Of a stretch of 64,000 nt of DNA, positions 41,626 through 49,261 are shown piece by piece. Position numbers and translations under genes: made by a program. Within the stretch, counting starts at the first letter, position 1. The number at the start of each line of letters is the position of its first letter. A model generated the notes under the pieces. That model had not been told where the DNA came from, ran no database searches, and saw only the letters and a program-made list of their open reading frames with translations. Source of the stretch: UBA4416 sp943362175 (GTDB lineage: Bacteria > Bacteroidota > Bacteroidia > B-17B0 > Aurantibacillaceae); assembly GCA_943362175.1 (NCBI GenBank), contig CALRIU020000006.1, forward strand, positions 62,001 through 126,000. The letters run 5' to 3'.

Positions 41626-42468
41626 CTATTCTTTGAGAAAGGCAAGGGTCCTTTCAATGACAAACTGCGCCTGTTCGGGAAAGGAGAGCGCTTCAAAGGG
41701 ATGCTTCACGCCGAAGGTATGGCCTGCCTCACCCACGACCAGCCATTCCGAATGCTTACAGGCGCGGTGCAGCTCTTCCGCATCTTTGAGATCAACGGCC
41801 TCGTCTTTGGTGCCGTGAATGATGAGGAAAGGAATAGTCAGATGTTTTGCCGACTTCGTTACATTCAGCCGTTCTTTATTCGCCTGCATCGTTTCATAAA
41901 ATTGCAGGTATAGGGGCATTTGCTGTTTGGTACGCGCATTAAAGGTATAGACCACACCCTTTTCGTGCCAGGTATCGACGGTCAGCTTTTTATTGCGGTT
42001 CAGAAAATCGCTCACCGCAGCCCAGGTGACCAGCTTTTTCACGCGCGGGTCTTCTGCCGCTTTCAGGATGCTGATGCCGCCTCCACGGCTATGACCTATG
42101 AGGTATAGGGCTTCCTTATCAACTTCGGGTGCGATGGAAAGATCGGTAAGTGCCCAGTCCATCACCTTTTCCAGGTCGTCGAGCTCGATGATGTAATTAT
42201 TGTTTCCGAAGGCATCGAGGTCGCCGAATTCCAGGGGATTTTCCGGAGTCGTGCCGTTATGGGAAAAATTGAATTTGATAAAGACAAAGCCTTGCTGTGC
42301 AACGGCTTTAGCCAGCAGATCGAAATGGCCCCAGTCTTTAAAGCCTTTGAAGCCATGCACAAAAATCACAAGCGGCTTGGCTTCCCGTGTTGGTTTGTAA
42401 CATACGTCCAGGAGGATCGGCTTTTCCTTGTTTCCTTCAATCAGGATATTCTTGATGAACGTTTGCAT
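41626..42468 (-). CDS. Alpha/beta hydrolase (dienelactone-hydrolase-like)
   Basis: About 280 residues from ATG 42468 (MQTFIKNILIEGNKEKPILL); ATG 42480 is also possible and overlaps the thioredoxin stop. The oxyanion region is LVIFVHGFKGFKDW and the nucleophile elbow is YLIGHSRGGG (Ser127). Asp is in IIHGTKDEAVDL and His in VGEAGHTFGVKHP. It is cytoplasmic. The substrate is probably an ester or peptide and is not inferable. It lies directly downstream of trx and is likely co-transcribed. Confidence 0.85.
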   Translation of the reverse strand: MQTFIKNILIEGNKEKPILLDVCYKPTREAKPLVIFVHGFKGFKDWGHFDLLAKAVAQQGFVFIKFNFSHNGTTPENPLEFGDLDAFGNNNYIIELDDLEKVMDWALTDLSIAPEVDKEALYLIGHSRGGGISILKAAEDPRVKKLVTWAAVSDFLNRNKKLTVDTWHEKGVVYTFNARTKQQMPLYLQFYETMQANKERLNVTKSAKHLTIPFLIIHGTKDEAVDLKDAEELHRACKHSEWLVVGEAGHTFGVKHPFEALSFPEQAQFVIERTLAFLKE

Positions 42469-42472
42469 AAAC

Positions 42473-42769
42473 TCAGGCATACTGGTCGATGACCTTCGTG
42501 AGCTCATGTGCTGGCACCACGCCCGACTGCTTCCACAGCACTTTGCCCTGCCTGAAGAGGATGAGCGTGGGAACGCCCGTAATGCGCCAGGCATTGGCCA
42601 CCTCCGGGTTTTTATCCACATCTATTTTTATAATGCTGGCTTTATCACCGATTTTACTTTTCACATCCGAAAGGATGGGAGCCATGGTTTTGCAGGGGCC
42701 GCACCAGGTGGCGTAAAAATCCACCAGCACAGGCTTGTCGGTATTGATGAGTTCTGAAAAAGTTGCCAT
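42473..42769 (-). CDS. trxA: Thioredoxin
   Basis: About 98 residues from ATG 42769 (MATFSELINTDKPVLVDFYA); a longer in-frame reading adds a non-homologous leader overlapping the hairpin repeats. The active site is ATWCGPCKTM, the cis-Pro is in GVPTLILFRQG, and FYATWC precedes it. It is a cytoplasmic dithiol reductant. Length is normal. It leads a two-gene unit with the hydrolase. Confidence 0.95.
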   Translation of the reverse strand: MATFSELINTDKPVLVDFYATWCGPCKTMAPILSDVKSKIGDKASIIKIDVDKNPEVANAWRITGVPTLILFRQGKVLWKQSGVVPAHELTKVIDQYA

Positions 42770-42787
42770 GATATTATTTGCTCTAAT

Positions 42788-42812
42788 GCAGGCTTCGAGA
42801 GCCTCAGCCTGC
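42788..42812. repeat. Hairpin repeat, left member of a pair
   Basis: GCAGGCT/AGCCTGC arms (7 bp) around TCGAGAGCCTC. On the minus strand the core is CTGAGGCTCTCGAAG, almost identical to the core of the partner at 42837-42861 on the plus strand. The pair is therefore an inverted duplication with a 24-bp gap. Confidence 0.7.
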
Positions 42813-42836
42813 GATTTCATGATTAAAATACTCACC

Positions 42837-42861
42837 GGTGGCTGAGGCTCTTGAAGCCACC
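42837..42861. repeat. Hairpin repeat, right member of a pair
   Basis: GGTGGCT/AGCCACC arms (7 bp) around GAGGCTCTTGA. The core CTGAGGCTCTTGAAG resembles the 13319 and 23762 elements (CTGAGCGnAGTCGAAG). Confidence 0.7.
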
Positions 42862-42939
42862 ATGATGTTATTATTCACATTTCATACCATCAAAACAAAC
42901 AGAACGGCATTTAGTTTGAACCCTGCCGGTATCAGTCCC

Positions 42940-44859
42940 CTACTCCTGCAGCTCCAGCCAGCGCATGGATTTTTCATCAATGCTCTCCGATACCTTAGTG
43001 AACTCCTGCGAGGTCTTGCGGATCTCTTCGGCATCCGTGAGGCCTCCTGCCAGCAGGGTCTCCAGTTCTGTTTTTTTCTTTTCCAGCTGCTCCAGCTCTT
43101 TTTCGAGGGTTTCGAGCTCTTTTTGTTCTTTAAAAGACAGTTTCTTTTTTTCTACAGCGGCTGTGGGCGTTGCCACCTGTACAGGCGCTGCGACCTCTTC
43201 TTTTACCGGGGCGGTTTTGCCCTGTGCGGCTTGCTGCATCTCCTTTTCAGCTTCGTATTCCTGGTCGTATTTCCACTGGCGGTATTCGCTGTAGTTGCCC
43301 GGGAAATCTTTCACCACGCCCTTTCCTTCAAAGGCGAAGACGTGATCTACCAAACGGTCGAGGAAGTAACGGTCGTGCGACACGATGAGCACGCAGCCCT
43401 GGAATTCCAGTAAGAATTCTTCCAGTGTTTGAAGGGTAATGATATCAAGGTCGTTGGTAGGCTCATCGAGGATCAGGAAGTTCGGGTTTCTCACCAGCAC
43501 GGTCAGCAGGTACAGCCTGCGCCGCTCGCCACCGCTGAGCTTGCCCACATGCCCGTATTGCACGGCCGGAGGGAAGTTGAAACGCGTCAGCAGACCCGAA
43601 GCGCTGAGTGAGGTGCCGTTGGCCAAAGGAATAAACTCGGCGATGTCTTTCACCACTTCGATCACGCGCTTATCGTCCGGCACCTGGATGCCTTTCTGCG
43701 AGTAGTAACCAAACACGATGGTATCCCCCACCGATACCGTTCCTCCGTCAGGCTTCTCCAGTCCCTGCAGCATATTGATGAAGGTGCTCTTCCCTACTCC
43801 GTTCGGCCCTACGATCCCGATCTTTTCGCCTTTGATGAAGGTGTAGGAAAAAGGCTCCAGGATGCGTTTATCGCCAAAGGACTTTTGCAGCTTATTGACT
43901 TCGATGATCTTACTGCCGATGCGCTCTACCTTTACGCTCAGCTCGATCTTCTTCTCTATTTTCTTAGCGCGCGCTTTGGCTTCCACTTCATAAAAAGCAT
44001 CTACCCGCGATTTGGATTTCGTGGTCCGGGCGCGTGGCTGCTTCCTTACCCACTCCAGCTCACGCTTGTAGAGGTTCTGCGCTTTCTCCAGCTCAGAGGC
44101 CTCCATCGCCACACGCTCCGCCTTCTTTTCCATGTAATAGGCAAAATCACCCCTGTATTCATACATCTTATGGTCGTCGATCTCGATGATCTTATCGCAG
44201 ACCTCATCGAGGAAGTAACGGTCGTGTGTGACGAGTAAAATACTTTTCTTATAGCTGTGCAGGTAATCCTCGAGCCACTCGATGACGCTCACGTCGAGGT
44301 GGTTGGTAGGCTCATCCATGATTAATAAATCCGGCTCGTTCAGGATCACCTGCGCGAGTGCCAGCCTTTTTTTCTGACCGCCGCTCAGGGTGCTTACCTT
44401 TTGTTGCAGGTCGTTCAGTCCAAGATTCACGCATACCAGCTTCATCTGTGTTTCCACATCCCAGGCCTCGAGGTCGTTCATGCGGTTGGTAAGTATGTCG
44501 AGCTGGTCTTCTGTTTTTTGAGAAGGGTTGGCATAGTGCGTTTCTACCAGGCGCGTGTAATCGATCGCCGTTTTTACTTTTTCGCTATCGCCTGCATAAA
44601 TGGTTTGCTCGATGGTATGTGCATCGTTCATCACCGGCTCCTGGCTGAGGAAAGAAACCCGCACATCCTTACGGAATACCACCTCCCCGCTGTCGGGAAT
44701 TTCTATGCCCTGCAGGATCTTGAACAGCGTGGATTTCCCGGAGCCGTTCTTGGCAATGAGGGCTACTTTATCGCCATAATTGATTCCAAAATTGATGTTC
44801 TTAAAAAGGACTTTATCGCCAAAACTTTTACTTAACTGGTTAACGGAAAGAAGATTCAT
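42940..44859 (-). CDS. uup: ABC-F family ATPase, Uup-like
   Basis: A 639-residue protein with two ABC domains. Walker A sites are IAKNGSGKSTLFKILQ (about 36-50) and VGPNGVGKSTFINMLQ. The signatures are STLSGGQKKRLALAQVIL and KLSGGERRRLYLLTVL, followed by LLIMDEPTNHLD and FLILDEPTNDLD. An ABC-F linker rich in charged residues lies between the domains. A C-terminal coiled coil (about 555-635, EQKELETLEKELEQLEKKKT) marks the Uup subgroup, which acts on ribosomes or branched DNA. It has no membrane domain. Single gene. Confidence 0.9.
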   Translation of the reverse strand: MNLLSVNQLSKSFGDKVLFKNINFGINYGDKVALIAKNGSGKSTLFKILQGIEIPDSGEVVFRKDVRVSFLSQEPVMNDAHTIEQTIYAGDSEKVKTAIDYTRLVETHYANPSQKTEDQLDILTNRMNDLEAWDVETQMKLVCVNLGLNDLQQKVSTLSGGQKKRLALAQVILNEPDLLIMDEPTNHLDVSVIEWLEDYLHSYKKSILLVTHDRYFLDEVCDKIIEIDDHKMYEYRGDFAYYMEKKAERVAMEASELEKAQNLYKRELEWVRKQPRARTTKSKSRVDAFYEVEAKARAKKIEKKIELSVKVERIGSKIIEVNKLQKSFGDKRILEPFSYTFIKGEKIGIVGPNGVGKSTFINMLQGLEKPDGGTVSVGDTIVFGYYSQKGIQVPDDKRVIEVVKDIAEFIPLANGTSLSASGLLTRFNFPPAVQYGHVGKLSGGERRRLYLLTVLVRNPNFLILDEPTNDLDIITLQTLEEFLLEFQGCVLIVSHDRYFLDRLVDHVFAFEGKGVVKDFPGNYSEYRQWKYDQEYEAEKEMQQAAQGKTAPVKEEVAAPVQVATPTAAVEKKKLSFKEQKELETLEKELEQLEKKKTELETLLAGGLTDAEEIRKTSQEFTKVSESIDEKSMRWLELQE

Positions 44860-45010
44860 TTATTAATTTATGGGGTTGAAGAAAGGGATTAGGAATAAGT
44901 ACGAACATACAAATCCATGCGTAGTCACTATTGAGGCTTCGCATTGGTATATTCGTATGTATTCGTAATCATCATTTAATGTATGCGTATATGGATTTAT
45001 ATTCGTAGGA
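44860..45010. other. AT-rich intergenic region with imperfect inverted repeats
   Basis: 150 bp between the cdaA stop and the ABC-F start. Variants of ATTCGTATGTATTCGTA recur, and ACATACAAATCCATGCGTA is roughly complementary to TGCGTATATGGATTTATATTC. No gene. It may include the ABC-F promoter. Confidence 0.35.
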
Positions 45011-45814
45011 TTAGTGTTTAATATTCTTTTCTATGAGATATCTGAGCTTATCGCGGTTCAGGTTTGAGTTGATCTCTCCTTTTTCGGTAAGGGACACCGT
45101 GCCTGTTTGCTCGGAAACGGTGATGGCCAGGGCATCGGTGGTTTCCGTGATGCCAACTGCTGCCCGGTGCCGCATGCCAAAATGCGAAGGGAAATTTTCT
45201 TTTTCCGTCACGGGAAGCACACAGCGTGCCGCCATGATGCGGTTGTCCTTGATGATGACGGCACCGTCGTGCATGGGACTGTTCTTATAGAAGATATTTT
45301 CCAGCATCTTATCCGTGAGCGCAGAATCCACGATCTCGCCGGTATTTACATAAAACTTAAGATCCGACTTCCTGGCAATGACAATCAAAGCCCCGGTTTT
45401 TGACTCGCTCATATTGAAACAGGCATTGATCACTGCTTCCACGTCGAGGTCGAAAGCGGTAGAGGAGCTCACCCGCTTGGCAAAGCTGAACACATTGCGC
45501 CAGTTGTTATTTTTCAGAAAATCGTTGGAGCCGATGTACAACAGGAATTTCCGGATCTCCTGCTGGAAGACCACCATAATGGCAATGACACCCACATTGA
45601 TGAACTTGCCGAGAATGGAACCCAGCATGTCAAATTCAAAGGCCCGGACAATGATCCAGAAAATATAGATGGAAGCAAGGCCGATAAAGATGTTGACAGC
45701 CGCCGTGCCTTTTACCATTTTGTATAACTGGTACAGCATCACCGCCACCAGGAAAATATCAATGGCGTCGATGATCCCGAAAGACAGGAATAATATGTAA
45801 AGTGGCGTCAGCAC
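45011..45814 (-). CDS. cdaA: Diadenylate cyclase (c-di-AMP synthase), CdaA type
   Basis: A 267-residue protein with three N-terminal membrane segments (about residues 12-32, 38-58, 66-84) and a DAC domain. The catalytic motifs are MHDGAVII (DGA at 183-185) and MRHRAAVGITE (RHR at 215-217). It makes cyclic di-AMP, which controls osmotic and potassium balance and wall homeostasis. It starts at GTG 45814. A TATCTTTG -7 element ends 6 nt upstream, suggesting a very short or absent leader. The folP gene, a neighbour in many relatives, is not here. Confidence 0.95.
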   Translation of the reverse strand: MLTPLYILFLSFGIIDAIDIFLVAVMLYQLYKMVKGTAAVNIFIGLASIYIFWIIVRAFEFDMLGSILGKFINVGVIAIMVVFQQEIRKFLLYIGSNDFLKNNNWRNVFSFAKRVSSSTAFDLDVEAVINACFNMSESKTGALIVIARKSDLKFYVNTGEIVDSALTDKMLENIFYKNSPMHDGAVIIKDNRIMAARCVLPVTEKENFPSHFGMRHRAAVGITETTDALAITVSEQTGTVSLTEKGEINSNLNRDKLRYLIEKNIKH

Positions 45815-45819
45815 AGCCT

Positions 45820-45827
45820 CAAAGATA
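45820..45827 (-). promoter_or_regulatory. -7 element of cdaA
   Basis: Read on the minus strand this is TATCTTTG, a perfect TAnnTTTG, with 5 nt between it and the GTG start. Confidence 0.45.
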
Positions 45828-45976
45828 CTAATTTAGACGGGTTTTCATACATCGGGACCAGATATCCGGAACAGGAATAGCACCGGCAGGAGGAGGCAGG
45901 GCCGCGGCGTACTCCGCAGAGCTAAGGTCCTTGTATCCGCCAGGCCAAAAAAGCCACAAGCTGAGCCATTTTGTTG

Positions 45977-45984
45977 TAATTTTG
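45977..45984 (+). promoter_or_regulatory. -7 element of the PAS-LuxR regulator gene
   Basis: TAATTTTG matches TAnnTTTG, 46 nt before the ATG at 46030. No clear -33 TTTG at standard spacing. Confidence 0.4.
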
Positions 45985-46029
45985 GGCTATTGATCTATTA
46001 CAGAATATCCTGATTTAAACCAACAACCT

Positions 46030-46797
46030 ATGGAGCAAAATAGCATATACGAACTCTTTTTTAAGTTCCTGATGCAGTACCAGTTTGATGAAAGCAACCT
46101 TGATTATTCCATCATCCCCAGGCATATCGACTCCCTCCGGACCTTAGCCGGCGTCACCCATTCAGGCGTTACTATTTTTGATGTCAACAAAAAGCAGGTC
46201 ATCTTTTTTTCACCAAATTTCGGAAAGCTCTTAGGCTACGTTCCATCCGACTATGAAGAGCTGAATCACCGGTTTTTTGATAGTAAAATTCATCCGGAAG
46301 AAAAGCATCAGCTGGCCCTGAATGGCATCTCCATCTTAAAAATGTTCAATGCCTTTTCCAATGACGAAAAACTCAATCACAAAGCCGTGTACGAGTACCG
46401 GATGTTGAATTCCGAAAATAACTACGTCCGGCTTGTGGAGCAATATCAGGTGCTGGAGCTGGACAAAACAGGCCAGGTATGGCTGATGTTCAGCATGGTC
46501 GACATTTCTCCCAACCAGGAAGAAAACAGCCCTGTGAAATGCCAGCTACTGAACTTCAGAACAGGCAACCTCATTCCGTTTGAAACGAATCAAAAAGCAG
46601 ACTTAGACTTAACAAAACGGGAGCTGGAAATTTTAAAGCTGGTTAAGCAAGGTTATTTAAGCAAGGAAATATCAGACAAGCTGGCGATAAGCGTTCATAC
46701 CGTCAATACTCACCGCCAGCGCTTCCTGGAAAAATTAGGAGCCAACAACTCATTCGAGGCCGTCATTTTCGCTTCGAAATATGGCTTGCTAGAATAG
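46030..46797 (+). CDS. PAS-like sensor with LuxR-type HTH, transcriptional regulator
   Basis: A 255-residue protein. Residues about 35-155 look like a PAS domain (GVTIFDVNKKQVIFFSPNFG; then YRMLNSENNYVRLVEQYQVL). Residues about 190-255 are a LuxR/GerE helix-turn-helix (LTKRELEILKLVKQGYLSKE, followed by SVHTVNTHRQRFLEKLGA). It has no receiver domain, so it likely senses a ligand or redox state directly. An 18-bp inverted repeat lies 2 nt after its stop and upstream of the TonB receptor gene, a candidate operator. Confidence 0.88.
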   Translation: MEQNSIYELFFKFLMQYQFDESNLDYSIIPRHIDSLRTLAGVTHSGVTIFDVNKKQVIFFSPNFGKLLGYVPSDYEELNHRFFDSKIHPEEKHQLALNGISILKMFNAFSNDEKLNHKAVYEYRMLNSENNYVRLVEQYQVLELDKTGQVWLMFSMVDISPNQEENSPVKCQLLNFRTGNLIPFETNQKADLDLTKRELEILKLVKQGYLSKEISDKLAISVHTVNTHRQRFLEKLGANNSFEAVIFASKYGLLE

Positions 46798-46799
46798 GG

Positions 46800-46817
46800 A
46801 TACTGATAAATCAGTAT
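46800..46817. promoter_or_regulatory. Palindrome between luxR-type gene and TonB receptor, candidate operator
   Basis: ATACTGAT-aa-ATCAGTAT has perfect 8-bp arms with a 2-nt spacer. It lies 52 nt before the ATG of the receptor gene. The form fits a dimeric HTH protein such as the LuxR-type regulator encoded just upstream. No U-tract follows, so it is not a normal terminator. Confidence 0.45.
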
Positions 46818-46868
46818 TGTATCAACCCGGGCTTACAAAGACATTTGCGCTTTATAAATCCGAAAATT

Positions 46869-49208
46869 ATGATACGATCCTGCCTCACGTTAATTCTTGC
46901 CTTCCTTTTTATTCATGCAAAAGCACAACAGCCTTTACAGTCGGTCAGAGGCTCTGTGATTGATAATGCTTCCCAGTCTCCCGTCGCATTTGCCAATGTC
47001 ATGCTGATGAATACGCAGCCGCTGTTAGGTGGCGTCACTGACAGCCTTGGTAATTTTTCGATTGCCAATGTGCCCGTAGGACGCTATGATCTAAAGATCA
47101 CCTGTATTGGATACGAAGAGGCCCTTGTCCGTGAGGTAACGGTCATTTCTGCCAAACAAAGCATCCTGACTATTCCGATCAAAGAAAATTCAAGGCTGCT
47201 CGAGGAGGTGACCATTACACCGAATGTTAACAAGGAGCAGCCGCTTAACCCGATGGCGACGGTAAGCGCCAGGATGCTGAGTGTAGAGGAGGCCGGGCGT
47301 TATGCGGGTGGGTTCGACGACCCCGCCCGGCTGGCCTCTGCTTTTGCGGGGGTAACGTCTAACTCGGGCGTTAACGGCATTATGGTAAGAGGCAACGCGC
47401 CAAAGTACCTCCAATGGAAGATGGAAGGCATTGAGATGCCCAATCCAAATCACTTCGGGGATTTGAAAGCCTTTGGTGGTGGAATATTAACGGGCTTAAG
47501 CAGCCAGATGTTGGCGAATTCTGATTTTTTCACGGGAGCGTTCCCGGCAGAATACAATAATGCGGTCTCCGGTGTTTTTGATATCTCGATGAGAAAAGGC
47601 AACAACGAAAAGAAAGAGCGCACGATCCAGCTCGGCCTTATTGGCCTGGAGTATTCCGAAGAAGGGGCTTTCAAAAAAGGCGGGAAAGCCTCCTACTTAT
47701 TTAACTACAGAAATTCAACACTGGCTTTACTGGAACCTCTTTTGCCCGAAAATGCAGAGAAAATAAAATACCAGGACCTCTCCTTCAAATTGAATTTCCC
47801 GACAAAAAAAGCGGGTGTATTTTCTGTATGGGGAATAGGCTTAAGGGATGGGGCCAGCGCTAAAGCAAAAACAGACAGTTTGAAATGGTTTTACAAAGAC
47901 GATAAACAAAAAAACGACATAAAACTGGACATCGGTGCGGGCGGTTTAAGCCACACCTACTTTTTCAACACCAGCACCTATCTGAAAACGACCCTGGCTG
48001 CAACGGGCAGCTCTACCGACTGGAAAGCGGAGACCTTAAACTCTCAACTGGAATTAAAGCCATACAGTAAAATCGCCTACACGTATTGGAATTATGTGCT
48101 CTCCTCTGTCGTCAATAAAAAGATCAATTCGCGTCATACCAACAGAACCGGGATTTCAGCCACCCAAATGCTGTACAACATCGTACTCAACAAATCCTTA
48201 CTTCCCGGCGATCTGCCAACGGAAATTGTAAACTCAGGCGGAAGCAGCACCTTGCTCTCTGCCTACAGCAGCTCCTCCTTTCATTTGACCAATAAGCTGC
48301 TGATGACTGTTGGCGTAAATGGCCAGTTTTTCACGCTCAACCATCATTACACCATTGAGCCGAGATTCGGCCTACGGCAGGCAATCGGCCGCAGGCAATC
48401 GATCGGCCTGGCTTATGGCTTACACAGCCGCCTGGAGAATTTAAATTTCTATTATAACAATTCGCAAACGAGCGGCGAAAAAGCCGTTAACAAAACCCTT
48501 GATTTTACAAAGGCACATCATGTGGTCTTGAGTTACGACTGGAATATCAGCCCTTTGATCCATGTCAAAGTTGAGCCTTATTACCAGCAACTATTTTCGG
48601 TACCTGTGGTCCGAAACAGCTCAACATCATTCATCAACCTTCAAAGCGATTGGTTTTTTGCTGAAAAACTTGAAAACACAGGTGAAGGCAGAAATTATGG
48701 CATTGACTTTACCTTAGAAAAATACATATCAAAAGGCTATTATTACCTGTTCACCGCCTCAGTATTCGACGCAAAATACAAAGGCGGGGATGGTGTCTGG
48801 CGTGAGTCGAGGTTTAACAGGAGCTATGTGTTCAATTTTCTGATCGGGAAAGAATGGCAGGTTGGTAAAAACAAACAGAATACGCTTAGCTTGAACACCC
48901 GTATCAGTTACCAGGGAGGAAACCGTTATTCCCCGGTAAATGAAACGGCAAGTTACCTGGCAAAGGACATCATCTATGATGAAACCAGGGCCTTCTCTCT
49001 ACAGGCTGACCCTGTTACAAATGTACACGTTACAGCCAGCTACAGGATAAACAAAAGAAAAAGCGCTCATGAATTCGCTTTAAAACTGCTGAATGCGACC
49101 GGCCAGGCTGATTTTTACGGCTATAAATATAATTTACAAAAAAACACCATCGACAAAGATGAAGCGTCTGTTGTCATACCTAATCTGAGTTACAGAATAA
49201 AGTTTTAG
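46869..49208 (+). CDS. TonB-dependent receptor with carboxypeptidase-regulatory-like N-domain
   Basis: About 779 residues from ATG 46869 (MIRSCLTLILAFLFIHAKAQ); the upstream in-frame TTG is unlikely. The order is CarboxypepD_reg domain (VRGSVIDNASQSPVAFANVM), plug (DDPARLASAFAGVTS; GIMVRGNAPKYLQWKMEGIE; PNPNHF) and barrel ending LSYRIKF. It is the same subfamily as the 31657 receptor (shared ARxAS-FAGV, PNPNHF, LANSxFxTGAFPAxYxNA). It has no SusD partner. It is followed 53 bp later by a secreted serine hydrolase. Ligand unknown. Confidence 0.92.
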   Translation: MIRSCLTLILAFLFIHAKAQQPLQSVRGSVIDNASQSPVAFANVMLMNTQPLLGGVTDSLGNFSIANVPVGRYDLKITCIGYEEALVREVTVISAKQSILTIPIKENSRLLEEVTITPNVNKEQPLNPMATVSARMLSVEEAGRYAGGFDDPARLASAFAGVTSNSGVNGIMVRGNAPKYLQWKMEGIEMPNPNHFGDLKAFGGGILTGLSSQMLANSDFFTGAFPAEYNNAVSGVFDISMRKGNNEKKERTIQLGLIGLEYSEEGAFKKGGKASYLFNYRNSTLALLEPLLPENAEKIKYQDLSFKLNFPTKKAGVFSVWGIGLRDGASAKAKTDSLKWFYKDDKQKNDIKLDIGAGGLSHTYFFNTSTYLKTTLAATGSSTDWKAETLNSQLELKPYSKIAYTYWNYVLSSVVNKKINSRHTNRTGISATQMLYNIVLNKSLLPGDLPTEIVNSGGSSTLLSAYSSSSFHLTNKLLMTVGVNGQFFTLNHHYTIEPRFGLRQAIGRRQSIGLAYGLHSRLENLNFYYNNSQTSGEKAVNKTLDFTKAHHVVLSYDWNISPLIHVKVEPYYQQLFSVPVVRNSSTSFINLQSDWFFAEKLENTGEGRNYGIDFTLEKYISKGYYYLFTASVFDAKYKGGDGVWRESRFNRSYVFNFLIGKEWQVGKNKQNTLSLNTRISYQGGNRYSPVNETASYLAKDIIYDETRAFSLQADPVTNVHVTASYRINKRKSAHEFALKLLNATGQADFYGYKYNLQKNTIDKDEASVVIPNLSYRIKF

Positions 49209-49261
49209 AACACGCAGTATAAGCTAAAATCTCTATATTCATACCCGAAAAAACACGGAAT

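Noticed and set aside
42481..42621. Extended N-terminus of the alpha/beta hydrolase reaching into the thioredoxin gene
   Set aside because: The added residues are Arg/Ser-rich out-of-frame translation of trxA. Homology to hydrolases starts after 42480.
44860..45010. ATTCGTA-type repeats as a CRISPR array or origin
   Set aside because: The copies are short, imperfect and irregularly spaced, with no conserved repeat-spacer periodicity or DnaA-box cluster.
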